The notes: generated from the letters alone by a model not told the origin. Shown: positions 43,511-55,692, numbered from the stretch's first letter. The stretch is DNA of 64,000 nucleotides from Meandrina meandrites (GCA_963693305.1 OY855904.1:51586261-51650260), one strand, 5' to 3'. Made by a program: numbers and translations.

Positions 43511-44269
43511 CTGCAAACAGACAATATTACCGTTACTTGCTAACAGGATGACAAAATATTGCGACGCTGGTAACTTTTTGGTATTCTCGTATTTGTCTCA
43601 GTTTTTAGCAGTCTACAAACACATAGCTCTACTGTAAAATTTGTTCCAAGGATAAAACGAAAACAGATTTATTAGAAATCGCTCTAGGTACTCTATTCTC
43701 AATAAATACTCAACCTCGCCAAATTCGCATCTTTTTTACTCAAAGTATAGCGCTCGAATTTAGGATTGAACTGCGCCAATTTTCAATCGCTACTTGTACC
43801 AAATTTGGTACAAGGTTTTCCCTTCGACTTTTGATTACTGAATCAAAGCATTAAGTATTTCCGAAAGAGTACAGCCTCTAAATTTTACAGTAGTCTAAGC
43901 CCCAACTCAGTTTTTCGTTTAATTGTTTCTTTCTCTAAATTATTGGCGCTCAGCTTGTCATTTATATTATCGCCATCATTATCTTGGGCTAAACTTGGGT
44001 TATCTTGTACTAGTTTTTGTTTTTGTTGATCAGGCTTCTTGCTTTCTGTATCAAAAGATCGATCGCTTGTGGATATTCCCTGGTAGCGGCAAAAGCGAAT
44101 CTCTTAACAAATTTTAAACAAATGTCCACTTACAAACTGTAGATGTCAGTAGCTGTAACGTCAAATGTTTTGGAGACTTTTTAACTCAAATGCTAGTGAC
44201 TGCTTAGTACTGGATGTCTAATTTCGAAATGCGAGCTAAAACGTGAAAGCGACTTCATAACTGTAAACT

Positions 44270-44543
44270 GAATTAACTCAAAACTGAGTATAGCACCATC
44301 CTCGGTATTCAAATGCTTAACGGACTTAGCTATTTCAATATGATGCTTTCAAAGAGCTATTAACCTAGAATTGCACAAACTAAAGGTTTGACTTAGCGGT
44401 AAAACGTTCTCTTCAATAGAAAGGATTTATAGGCTACAGTAAAAAGTATCAGACAAAAAAGTTTAGAATGTCTTTAACCCACCTTGCCAATGGGAAACTC
44501 ACTTATTACTCAAAAGGTTCAGTAACGAAAGAGAACAGCGACA
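44270..44543 (-). other. Candidate two-exon module, fourth copy
   Basis: A GCTTGCAG acceptor, then a 61-nt segment (44543-44483) ending at GTGGGT but containing a stop, then a segment with KSVKHLNTEDGAILSFELIQ after GAAATAG. Same order as the other modules. Confidence 0.35.
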
Positions 44544-44752
44544 CTGCAAGCAGGAATGCAGGTGTGGTGGTTAATAGAAGAATTGAATGTAAACAATACT
44601 CTGTCAAAATGCCCTGATGTTAAATAATTATTGTTTGAATATTATCTCATCACCATTTTCAGCTGTGCAGGATCAAGAAACAAACATCACGTTTCTAATC
44701 TAACTCAGTGTAAATTAGCTTAAATTTCCAGCGCAGACATGAAAATTTAAAT

Positions 44753-44901
44753 TTAAAAATAATTCTGCTTTGGTGGCATCTTTTTCATCTGCATTTGCTT
44801 TAGCAGACCTGGTATACGCTGTTTATGAAAGGCTGGGGTCTTCATATCTTTTCCGAAAAATGTTTTGCCAGTAAGTAAACTTGTTAACACATCCATGCTA
44901 T
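44753..44901 (-). other. Candidate terminal exon
   Basis: GCCTTCTATTCATAG provides a good acceptor at about 44902. It is followed by MDVLTSLLTGKTFFGKDMKT and a lysine-rich C-terminus (LLKQMQMKKMPPKQNYF) to TAA. No homology recognised; it could close a minus-strand gene lying to the right. Confidence 0.3.
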
Positions 44902-45379
44902 GAATAGAAGGCAAAACGTTCAAATGGGAAAAGAAAACTCGCATCTTTTGTGATAGAAAAACTTAATGATTATCAGTAAAATAGAATACGCTTCTCTTTC
45001 GTTTAACATCAGTACAATAACTACTATTACTATCAATTCAAAATATTTCTTCGTTTCTGATTGGCTTTCAATCCCCGGCTTTTTCCAACTAACCGGCTAG
45101 CACCGACCAAATTTGGAAGACGTTTCTATTATTGGAGGAATGACGTAATAATTATTGGACGATTGACGTCACGCAACAACGGCTTTGTACAGAGCTCCGC
45201 CGAAGGCGTGAAAGTGGTCGCTAAATTTCAACGTTGCGACGAAAAATATTAGATGAGAAAGATAACAAAAACATCAAAAAAGCTTCGAAGGGAAGTCACT
45301 TGATTTTTAAAGCTCATCTTCAGTAGAGGAACGTCCAAAATCCAGCGACAACAGAGGAATTGGCAACGGTTAGCGAAAA

Positions 45380-46487
45380 TTCTACTCCGAAGTGAATCGA
45401 AAGTGAATAGCCATTTTAATGCATTTTGTGTTTTTAGAGCTCTTGGAAATATTTTGAATCAATAAAAAGACAATTATTGAACACCCTCCTCGATCTCCAT
45501 AATTCTCCATATCATACTCAGCCTCATCCAATAATTGCTGAGTATTTTGGGTAACTGAAAGTGATCTAATATTCATAATTAGTTTGTAAGCTGTTTTAAG
45601 ACATTTATTGTCCGCAGTGTCAGTCTCCGCATAGATAAATCTACAATACCGGCGAGTCAAGTATAAAAGAGTTAGTAATACTTGTTTTGCATTAATGATA
45701 TATGAGAATGATATTTATCCGTTTCTTCTTTCTAGCTAAAAGTTCAAATAAATAACGTAAAAATGATAAAAAAAAACTACCCCCCGCCCCTCCTTCTTGC
45801 CTAGCCGCGATCAGAAGGGTAGTCTCAGCCGAGTTGCGACCACTGTATCCGGTCGATCCGCTTGAGACGTGGGATTCCTGGTCTTCTCAACTAGTGGGGC
45901 TTCTCCTGTTGTTTTTCTTTACGTCTCCTACTGTTTTACTCTGCCCGCCCGCCTTACAGGTTTTTGTCGATCTTAATGTAGGAATTCAATTTTCTGCCAC
46001 TCATTATAATCTATGTTACGGTATGACAGAGGGAGTAACCCTACTTTTGCTGGGCCACGATTCTCCCATCTTTACTAATGCTAACTGAAGGCCAAGCTTT
46101 CGCTTATCCAAGTAAGAGGGGTTTCTGAGCTTGGGGGAGACATGCCATCTGGAGGCAGTGAGCGGCGTAGTTAATGAATAGGAATGGTATACAATCTTTT
46201 CCCTTAACCTAACCACATGAGACGGTGAGCAGCATAGTTAACGAATGAGAATGGGAAATAAAGAGATTTCAAAAAAATTACAGATTTCGTAAGTCTGTAA
46301 ACGGTTCAGTTTTCCCAGTGGAAAAACCCTTCCTGAATAAGGCCCAGATGTAGTTGTAAAAACATTAACTTAATTAGGACTGTGTTTTGTTAAGTTTGCA
46401 ACTGTAATTTACAGGTGCTTTTACAAGCACTTCCTCAAGTTATTACAGGAGATGATATATAGGAATCAGAGAGACAAGGTTATAGTA
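45380..46487. other. No recognisable gene
   Basis: A 92-codon minus frame at 45382-45660 (SVTQNTQQLLDEAEYDMENY) looks protein-like but lacks clear splice sites. The rest shows nothing recognisable. Confidence 0.35.
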
Positions 46488-46529
46488 AAATTGAGAACAT
46501 CGTACCTAGTTTATGACCGCGCTCACCGC

Positions 46530-46607
46530 GGGTCCCCATAACTCAGTGGTTAGAGCGACCAACTGGTATCTGGGAGATCATGGATTTGATTACCGTTGGG
46601 AGGACTC
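46530..46607 (+). repeat. tRNA-like SINE head, unit B
   Basis: Identical in layout to 43-120. Confidence 0.5.
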
Positions 46608-46873
46608 AAAAAGTCTTTTTTCTGAGTGATGTGATTTGGGAATTCTTCCTCCATTTGTTTCTAATTTGCTCGAATTGAGGACTAGTTTTGACATGATGCT
46701 AATATTCCGTGAGACACAGAAGCAGATGTAAGAGAAGCGATATTTCCAAGATGAGGAATTATCAATAATTCACCCCAAGATATCTTATGATCTTTATTAT
46801 CTATTAGGCGGCCCGATCCATCTATGTCTGTAACTTTATTTTAATACATTTTCAGTTGCGTTCCTAAACGATT

Positions 46874-47287
46874 TTAATAATGATATAATTTTTTATTGAC
46901 ATTGCACCATTCCTTAGCTTTTTCTAATTCGGAACTAATTAATGTTTCAAGGCTTTTCAAGTCGCGCGCTGAGGCAAACAGATATGTGTCATCCGCAAAT
47001 ATCCTAAAAGTCAGGGTCTCTGAGCAGTTCGGTAGATCGTGGACAAAGAGGAAGAGACCCTTTTTAAGGGCGCTTTTCACGGTACGACTTTCTCGCATGC
47101 GACAAGCTTACGACAGGCCTACGACATGACTCAGGGCCATTTACACGGGCGCGCGTCTGTTGTAAGGTTGTGCATGGTAGGTTGACTTACACGATGCGAT
47201 TCGAGTTGTAGTCATGGCGTAAGCTTACCACATGCAAGAACGTCGTACCGTGTAAATCGCCCATTTACAAGGGCCTTAGTGTAGTAC
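46874..47287 (-). pseudogene. LINE reverse transcriptase relic, unit B
   Basis: Duplicate of the relic at 387-800 with the same FADDTYLFAS core and the same internal MITE (47056-47277). Confidence 0.75.
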
Positions 47288-49909
47288 CTTGCACAATCCC
47301 ACCAATCATCGCCTTTCTTTGTGACTCTGTATGAGGCTAGCTGCTCTTAAGATAGCTTGTGGAGGAACCATTTCAAGGCCAAGGAGTAAGCGATTAATTA
47401 AATCAAATAGGTCACGTGGTTAAATGTATGCTCAAATATCTTAATCGAAAGTACAAATACCATCTTCAGTAAAGGGCGGAAATATTTCAAATCAATATTT
47501 TTACGTGATTGAATTTTGCAATGAACGCCAAGTAGAGGTGTGTCATTGCATACTAGTAATCGAAGGTGAAAATGCGCAGGTTGCGTGGCACCTGGTTGTA
47601 TAAATAATTTGAGAAATAGAAATTCTAAAACAAAACAAAACCGATTCGGGCTTGGCCTTTAATCTGTGGGTAAATCTCCGTTGTGTAATTGCATGCCCGA
47701 TAAATAAAGAGCTGATCTGAATGCGACGTTTAGCGGCGTTTCTTCTGAGCAAAACTTTATACTTGATTTGAACGAGAGGGTTAATTAAATTTCCACAAAG
47801 AAGTTGTTTTTGGAGGTTAAAAACAACAATGTTAGGTCTTGATCTACCAAAATATGACAAGACTTTGAATAGGAACGCACAGCCAGTTGAGGATTTTGCT
47901 TCGCTCGCTTCTTCAAGTTGTTTTCTTCGAGCCTTTTGTTGCAATTTTGTTTGGGAGCATATGCGCGTAAAATGTAAAGAAACATGTTTATTAAAGGAAT
48001 GAAATATATTTATTATACAACAACTGAGTTACTGCGCGTTGTGATTGGCTGATGCTTGCCATCTATTAGAGTACAGACACACAGATGACGTCGATGCGTT
48101 GTATGACTCGCGCGTGTGATCAGAGTCAATAGTCCAAGTCAGTCTTCTCGACAAAGGTTTTCGAAACTTGCAGCGAAAACAGCAAGAGGTTCAGCTTAAT
48201 TATAAATCTACATAGAGGAAAAATCTGCGAAATACTCTATACCTTTCGAGACATGTAATTGGGTTAAACAAGCTTGAAGTATAGACAGTGGCTGATTTGA
48301 AAAATTATCGAAAGAGTAGTTTGAAATCTGCGGGGAATCCATGAATGGCAGTTGAACGCCGTTGAACGCTTACCTTAGTTAGAGCTTACAGAGTACAAAT
48401 GAAATAAAGGTCAGTTTCTTCCGTTGACATTTTATTTTTCCTTCATATTGCGTATTTTAAAATCGGTTCAACAGTGCTTCGTTATTATGGAAAACTATCT
48501 CGAAATGAAAACAACCTAGGCTCACCGGTAGCGGTACTTTAGCGATACTGAAGTGTACAGAAGTCTTGTCATTGTATCAAACAAATAGATTCCATTTCGC
48601 GATAGATCACGTTTCAATGTCGTCACGACATCATTATCAAATGACAAGAAAATAACGGTTTAACAGTGTTATATATGCGGTGAGAGGTGTGCTTGTTCAT
48701 TAAAATAGTTTCGCGCGGATAGAATCCGATTGAGTGTTCAGGCTAGGTTTCTTCTTTCTAATAAGCAGCATTTCGTAACACACCTTAATAACGGGGGCCT
48801 CGGTGCATGTGCGATGCTCCATGGAGTAAACATGGGATGCAATGTTATTAAGTGTGGGATTACGTGGAAATTATATTTTTCCAGCAAGATAAGCAAAACT
48901 TGAACCGCCACTAACAGCAATAAATGTCATTCTTTAAAAGGGTATATTTAAAGAGTCAATTTGTTGATCCTCTCTTCCAGTAGCCGGGTCAGCGCATATC
49001 ATGTCTGACGCCCCCTTATAAAGGTGTGAATTCCTGGAATAACTGCCACACGTGCCCATTACTTAATCGTAATTGTGTAAACAAACTCTTCGTCTGCTTC
49101 GCCAGAAATCAGTCGCGTAGTGACTTATAATCCCAACAACAATTCTCCCAAGAGCCGATATAAGAGAGCACCGAGATGTACTCCATCAATCTATGCTTCA
49201 CTGATAATTTCATGTATGACAGCCAATTACATGGAGGGGTGTTAATGATCGACACTAAATCGAGGAATTCCAACAGGAGACTTTACTTTATTGCAAGTAG
49301 TGTTCTCCAAGTTCCAGAGATTGCTTAATATCAAGTTACTCATCCCAGCATCTACTAGGCAAACTGTTGGGCTCATTGATCACTTTACTGCTTATATCAA
49401 ACAATTTGCTAAAGGTGTAAGACTGTTGAATGAAGAGGTCTACTACTTGTAATTTGACAACAGTGTTTAGATCATAAGGATGTGTTTCATTCATCAAAAG
49501 TTCAATTTCGTGTGAACTTGACGAAGTTGTGCATTGTTGTTAAAAGGTTTACGTCACCAGAGGAAGATGCAAATGACTTGCGGATGTAGTGTTAGGGGGA
49601 AAGAGAAAATTGTAATGAAGGGATTTCGTAAAATAATATTTTTAGTTAACAATTCCACACATACACCAAAAAATACACAATTTCTAGCATCAGCAGGTAT
49701 TTTTTTTTATTATTTACAGCATATAATGTAATCAAAGACATATTGTAACACTAAGTATGCGTTTGAACATCTATCAAGTTTCAAAGATGTATTATAACAT
49801 CATTTACAAAATATCATAATTGTATTATTATAAACATATTATGGAATATAAAGAATAGTAATTTACTTAACATGTTATTAAAGATAATAAATGAGTTATT
49901 TTCTTTACT

Positions 49910-50113
49910 AATTTATGATCACTGATTCGCGTCAGAGGCTGCAAACCCAAGCTGGGGCTTCCTTCCGTGCACATATCAAGGGAAACGAAATCATAAGAGT
50001 TAACTCCTCTAATTCTCTTGGACTGACACAATTGATAAAACCCTTTTCCTGGTCAACGCATATTAATAATATGTCTGAAAAACTTTCCGGTCTCACAATA
50101 GGCGCCTTGAAGC
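49910..50113 (+). pseudogene. LINE relic, unit B
   Basis: Duplicate of 4280-4480 (RVNSSNSLGLT, WSTHINNMS), cut off abruptly by the (GGCAGT)n array. Confidence 0.75.
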
Positions 50114-50237
50114 ACAGTGGCAGTGGCAGTGGCAGTGGCAGTGGCAGTGGCAGTGGCAGTGGCAGTGGCAGTGGCAGTGGCAGTGGCAGTGGCAGTGGCA
50201 GTGGCAGTGGCAGTGGCAGTGGCAGTGGCAGTGGCAG
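50114..50237. repeat. (GGCAGT)n array, unit B
   Basis: About 20.5 perfect hexamers. The open frames through it (Ser-Gly, Pro-Leu or His-Cys dipeptides) are artefacts of the repeat. Confidence 0.97.
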
Positions 50238-50289
50238 AAGGAAGAAGGAAATATTGCTTCGTAGTATTGTTGTAAATGTAAAAAAGTGT

Positions 50290-50560
50290 AAATATTGTTG
50301 TTTATAGTGGTCATGCACTTAGCTTCGAGATAGCTAGTTTGCAGTCATGCCACTGAAACAGAAGTAACAAATAATTTTAAATGAACATAACATGGTTAAA
50401 AATCCCAACTGGCAGGAGGCAGACCAGTTGGCTATATACAAAGCGTGACCGAGGATTTGAACTCGGGACGACCGTGAAACAAATCCAGGTAGTGGCGAGG
50501 TGGAGGGGACCTCCGAATTACAGCATCAGCGCCCTAAACAACTCGGCCACGCTGCCTCCT
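50290..50560 (-). mobile_element. SINE family 2, minus-strand copy
   Basis: The complement has GGCAGCGTGGCCGAGTTG, the second T-arm GAGTTCAAATCCTCGGTCAC, and the 3' motif AACTAGCTATCTCGAAGCTA. It lies 7 bp beyond the receptor stop codon of copy 3. Confidence 0.8.
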
Positions 50561-50566
50561 ACTACA

Positions 50567-51457
50567 TTACAAGTTATTAAGGGGAATAACTGCAATTTGT
50601 CTTTGTGGCTGAGTTCGTCTGCGAAAGAGTGCAAGTACAGCTGACCTGTAATCTGGCATGCGGATAGCATATATCATAGGATTTACAAGCGAGTTTCCAT
50701 AATATAAAACATTCATTATATGACTTAACCGTTCAGACGATGCTTTGGGCATTGTACTAATAATGTCAGTGGTGTAATCGAGAAGGTGGTATATCATATC
50801 TGGTAGGTACAACAGCAAAGATACGACAGTCACAATCAACAATGTCATGGTCAGTTTTCTTTCTCTACTGGCTGCACCATGGTGTTGAGGCTGTGCTCCA
50901 CAACGGACTTTAATAATAATGGTCGCGTAAAAAATAGAAATAACTGATAGACAAATTGCTTCAAATGATTTTGATAAGTAATAACGATAACTGCGGCCTT
51001 CAAATTTCAATAAAATCGTCAGAGCTATTGATAACAACCCAGCCGTAACCCAAGCAATGGCAATTATTAATGCATAAAACCAATTTTTAATTAGGCGATG
51101 TCTGAACGGCCGCAGCGTCGCGTGCAGCCGTTCAACAGAAATCGCTGCTATGTTTGTTACAGAGGAAATATTGAACAAGCGGAGGAGTGTAATTAGCACA
51201 TAGTCTTCCCAGTGTTCAACTGAGTTGAACTTCCATATATTACATTTCCCTCCAAGCCGATAGAATAGATAATACGTAGCACGTGCTGCAGCGAACATAT
51301 CTGCAACTGCCAAATTTATGACCAGGTACGTGCTACGCTTGCGGAGATTACGATTTTTAATGAAAACAATTAATGTAATGATGTTAAGTGTTACTATAAC
51401 AACACACTCAGTTAAGCCCACAGCAAGCCAGGTAATACATTCTGGAAACGAAAACAT
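50567..51457 (-). CDS. Class A rhodopsin-like GPCR, copy 3
   Basis: An intact 296-codon intronless frame, very similar to copy 1. It retains LAVAD (TM2), ISVERL (TM3 end), TM6 LLLYLPDMIYHL, NSLVNPMIY (TM7) and the loop-3 block RCGAQPQHHGAASRERK. As in copy 1, the TM3-start position has no cysteine (Asp) and CWxP is absent. Differences from copy 1 cluster in the N-terminal helix, loop 1 (EDYV for ARYV) and the C-terminal tail (RRRTQPQRQIAVIPLNNL). Codon 10 is TGG. A minus-strand SINE abuts its 3' end. Predicted plasma-membrane receptor of unknown ligand, and the cleanest intact family member with copy 1. Confidence 0.87.
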   Translation of the reverse strand: MFSFPECITWLAVGLTECVVIVTLNIITLIVFIKNRNLRKRSTYLVINLAVADMFAAARATYYLFYRLGGKCNIWKFNSVEHWEDYVLITLLRLFNISSVTNIAAISVERLHATLRPFRHRLIKNWFYALIIAIAWVTAGLLSIALTILLKFEGRSYRYYLSKSFEAICLSVISIFYATIIIKVRCGAQPQHHGAASRERKLTMTLLIVTVVSLLLYLPDMIYHLLDYTTDIISTMPKASSERLSHIMNVLYYGNSLVNPMIYAIRMPDYRSAVLALFRRRTQPQRQIAVIPLNNL

Positions 51458-51579
51458 CTTGAATTGTCACTTGTTTAATATATGCTGTTGGAAGAAATTG
51501 CTCGTGTATCTGTTGAGAAAAATGAGAGACGTATTAGGTTTTACGGCAATTATGCAGAATGCAAGATATGAGTAACATA

Positions 51580-51675
51580 CCGCATTTACTCGAATAAGTG
51601 CCGCCACTCAGTAAGTACCGCCCTCGACTAAGTGCCGCGCCCGAATAAGCGCCGCAGTCCCGATGCGGTGTTTAT
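51580..51675. repeat. AATAAGCGCCGCC repeat block, unit B
   Basis: Same block as upstream of the other two receptors (CATTTACTCG then AATAAGTGCCGCC variants). Confidence 0.6.
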
Positions 51676-52548
51676 TCAAGGAATTCCGTTTAACTAAACA
51701 ACCACTAGTTTTCAAGCAACTGAAAAAAACAGAAAGGCTGATCTTGCTAATGAGTACTCCTTTGTTTATCCGTTGGTTTTGTTTCAACAGTTATTTCTTG
51801 AATTGCAATCTCATTATTATTCTTTTACATCTTATTCATAAATGGCGGAACGCGCGGAAGAGTTTGGGTCGAGTACATGAAAGCGAGGCGAAATGGGCTT
51901 TCGATTCAAATGAAAACAATACACAGTATGTAAATGCAAGTAGTATCTCTTGTAACTCTTGAAATATCTCGTCAGTTAGGCAATGATTCTTGCCTATTGA
52001 TGACTGCTGTTGAAATCCATGGTTTTACAGCCGTAGGTATGGTCATATGGTTTTGAAGTCAACAACAAAAAGTGGGAAAATGTCGTCGGAAAACCGCATC
52101 GATGATCTCAGTCTCTTCAGTGCTTTACACTTTTTTTTTTATAAGAATCATTTTTATTTATTTTTTTATTTTTTAATCATTTACATACTAATTGCTTACA
52201 TTACATACTTACATTACTTACAGTCCTACATAACATTACACTGATTACACTATTTACAAAATACTTACGTTACTTACGTTTACATTGCTTTCAGTACTTA
52301 TTTCAGTGGTGATAATTTTTTACTAGTAAGAGAGAAAGCCTAACAGTCGCGCAACTGCTGATGGCATGTTTGATAATTAGTACTTTATACAAGGTTCTTT
52401 ATGTATTAACAAGCCTATATGATTACTATTCAACACGTTCTAAAACACCTAACACAAACACATCTACAACAACATCGTCCACTTCTTATGAAATGTAGGT
52501 AAGTTATTATTCTTAGTATAAATGTATTTTTCTGTTTGGTATTTGATC

Positions 52549-54820
52549 TTAAATTTTATATTTAAAACCTTCAATACACGGAAGTAGATGTTTCCTTCTG
52601 CAGTCCCATAGATAAAGTTTACGAATTAATATTAAATAATTTAGTAAGGGACATGTCGATGAATCTATGATACCAATGATGATGTCCTGCAAGTTGAGAG
52701 CTTTGTTTTGTTTTGTGATAGCAAAGACGTATTGCTCGCAATCTTTCCAGAATAAACTCGAGTGCTGACAATTAAAGAACAAGTGGTGTAATGTTTCAGG
52801 TTCTAAGTTACAAAAAGTGCATTTATCCTGCTCAATGTAGCCAATTTTCTGTAATTTTGTATTAGTATAAAGTATAGAATTTAAGACCTTGAACTGAAAG
52901 GCCTTAACATAAGGTTCAAGGGCCACTGTATGGGGGAGATTGTAAACAAGTTTCAAGTCATCTTCGGATAATTTAAAATCGCGTTTGAGTTTATGTGCAT
53001 GGTTCGGAAGTTGGGCTTTATTACTAACAATCAAGGAGTAATGATCTTTTGCTTTGTTTTTCGTGATGTCAAAAATATTTCCGTTATGTTTGAAGATAGG
53101 ATCACCTTTAGTGGGACCACAAATCTTCTTTAAACTGAGTGGTATCGCATGTCTAAGTCCAGTCCATGTAAGAAAATTGACCTTATTTAATTCTTTAGTT
53201 ATTACGTTGTAGGATTCAATGTTGCTAAGGTTGAATAAAAGATCACTGACAGAATATATTCCAAAGTCGAAAAATTTCTTGTAGAAAACTGGTTTGCCAT
53301 TTATTCTTATATCCTTATTATTCCAAATTACAGAAGACCAGTCTTTCTGGTCTGCAAAATCATTGCGGAATTGTGACCACCACTGTAAAAGCTCTTTATA
53401 AAAAAAGTGATGTTATAGAGAGGTCATCTATATTATAATTGCAGCTGAAAATTAAAGGGCCTCCTAACTCTTTTAAGAGGAACATGACATAGGTCTTCTA
53501 CGTGGCACTATTATTGCTAAAGATTCGCATTAACCATGCAAGTCTTAAGGCTTTAATTAAACTATCTACATCTATCATTTTTATACCACCTGCTTCGTAA
53601 TTATTGATGGCGGATAGCCTTGTCACCTTGTCTTTTCCACTCCATAAAAAATAGTAAATTATATGATTCCCTTTTTTGATAATTTGGGAACGAATTGGAA
53701 GTAACGAAGACGTATAGACCAATTTAGAAATCAGCTGAGATTTAATTATAGCTACCTTCCCGTAAACAGAGAGCCCTCTAGAAGACCAAATGTTGGTAAG
53801 CTTCTTCATACTATCAATTTTTTTCTTGAAAGTTCTTCTCATAAAGTAACCTCTGATCATAAGTGAAGAAAACACCTAAGGCTTTAATTGGTTCACTTGG
53901 CCATTTTATTCCAAGTGGTTTCATATCGTTGTCTTTTAGAGACCCCATCCAAAAGCCCTCAGTTTTTGAGTTGTTAAATTCTAGGCCGCTGAGCGATTTA
54001 AAAAACTCAAGCTGCTGAAATAAAATTTGAGCCGAATTTGGATCTGAAAGAACTGCCGTTGTATCATCCGCATATTGGAGAAGTTTAGTTTCCTCCTGTC
54101 CAATTTTTACTCCTTTAATTTCTTTATTTTCGCGAATAGCTATTGCTAACGTCTCAACTGCAAGAAGAAAAAGATAGGGGGATATCGGGTCTCCTTGTCT
54201 CACACTCCGCTCCAGCATAAAATAATCCGATGCTATTCCATTGTTTATCACGCAGCTCTGAATATTAGTATAGAACATTTTTACATAACGAATAAAATCT
54301 GAGCCAAAATTGAATGCTTCAAGACAATTGAAGAGATAATTCCATTCTAAATTGTCAAACGCTTTTTTAAAATCAATAAAAATCAAGATACCGGGAATAT
54401 TTTGGCTATCTGTAAATTCCACTATATCAAAAATCGATCGAACTGTCTCTCCAATGCAGTAACGATCTTTAACATAACCTGTTTGATTGTGATGGAAAAT
54501 ACTTGGCAACACTTTTTTTATTCTTGCTGCGATTACTTTTGATATAATTTTGGCGTCAACATTAATGAGAGAAATAGGCCTCCAGTTTTCAATAAGTGTT
54601 CGATCTTTTCCTTGTTTTTCAATTAAAGTGATGACTGCTTTCTTTTGAGAGCTGGACATTTCGCCGTATTTGTAGGACTCTTTTACACATTTCCTAAAAG
54701 AGTCACTAATAAGATCCCAACAGACTTTGTAGAATTCGATAGGAATTCCGTCATCGCCTGGCGACTTGTTATTTTGAAAACTATCTAGGAGGGCTTTTAA
54801 TTTCTCGAGAGATATTTCAC
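52549..54820 (-). pseudogene. LINE ORF2: reverse transcriptase and C-terminal domain
   Basis: The RT core reads NWRPISLINVDAKIISKVIA (fingers), FIDFKKAFDNLEW (motif A), SVRQGDPISPYLF (motif B) and LLQYADDTTAVLSD (catalytic box, about 54075-54040). The C-terminal part (52549-53034) has a CTFC...LHHLFFNC zinc-finger-like motif typical of L1 and Tx1 ORF2 ends. Frames at 53814-54659, 53498-53875 and 52549-53034 are offset by frameshifts, and 53035-53497 is further degraded. Confidence 0.88.
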
Positions 54821-55241
54821 CTTCGCAAAGTTTCCTGACAAAGTTGTTTTTGCTCCTCCGACAACATAGGAATATTAAGATTGCCTAAAAATGTTTTAAC
54901 AGCTTCCTGATTTGTATCAGAAAGTTTTGATTTGTAGAGGTCATTGTAAAAGCGTTTTTCTTCATTGAGTATATTGAACGGGTCGGTCGTTATTACGCCA
55001 GTTACAACCAGCTTTCTTATATGTTTTTTGACGTGATTCCGCTTTTCTAAATGTAAAAAAATATTTTGTGCTTCGCTCTCCGTGTTCGTGCCACCGAGCC
55101 CTTGCGCGAGTGATAATACCTTTAGTTTCTTCTCCATAAAACAGCTCGAGCGTTTCTTTTGCTTCGTTTAAGCGCTTTTGGTTCAAAGCACTAGGGTTGT
55201 TTTCGTATAATTTTGCTGCTACGTCATATTCATTTTGTAAG
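54817..55241 (-). pseudogene. LINE ORF2 region between EN and RT
   Basis: ARARWHEHGERSTKYFF and the following helix are conserved in L1-type ORF2 just before RT. Two overlapping frames (54817-55137, 54962-55186) show frameshifts. Confidence 0.75.
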
Positions 55242-55605
55242 ACAAAGACAAAGACAAAGAACCTTTATTGATTTATACCGCTTAAGGTAGCCCCTTCAGA
55301 TGCAAAAAGCTGTCTGTTATCAATGGGAGCCCTGAGCGCAACAATGTACTAAAACTATAGCATACATATGCATTACGCTAACATTAATAATAATATAGAT
55401 AGAAAACTATGTACATAAAGATAGTTCGTTAAAAAGAATGCAACCATAGTAATAGAAGGATCGTTTTGCGATCTCAGTCCTTACAGCAGGCGGATGTAAA
55501 AGGTTGCTTTGTCTAGTAGCGCGCGCATGGATTGTATTATTACGTTTAAAATATTCTTTAAAATATTGGGGACATTGCCCTTGCAGGCATTTCTTAACGA
55601 GGTTA
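55242..55605 (-). mobile_element. Nested 5'-truncated LINE fragment
   Basis: The minus strand reads a LINE ORF2 C-terminus (YFKRNNTIHARATRQSNLLH, SFYYYGCILFNEL, stop) and an AT-rich 3' UTR ending in a (CTTTGT)n tail (plus strand 55242-55260). It separates the L1-like host frame ...RTLTR from LQNEYDVAAKLYE, which fixes the insertion. Confidence 0.75.
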
Positions 55606-55692
55606 ACGAGTTAAGGTCCGATCCCTTTCATTTTTACCTTTGGCTTTTCTTTTGGAATAATCGATTGCATGGATTCGTATATTATACTTCAG

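Larger units (their letters stand above)
46488..51730. repeat. Segmental duplication unit B
   Basis: Third receptor-containing unit. 46488-48930 matches 1-2440 at constant offset 46487 with roughly 15-20 substitutions by eye. Beyond this, divergence and indels rise sharply. It lacks the 845-bp transposon of unit A, and the LINE-relic-to-receptor interval is shortened across a (GGCAGT)n array. Homology fades near 51730, so the right arm is absent. Confidence 0.88.

Noticed and set aside
49915..50318. Open frames through the GGCAGT array (Ser-Gly, Pro-Leu, His-Cys repeats)
   Set aside because: A hexamer array is open in several frames on both strands by construction. The flanking codons belong to a LINE relic or intergenic DNA.
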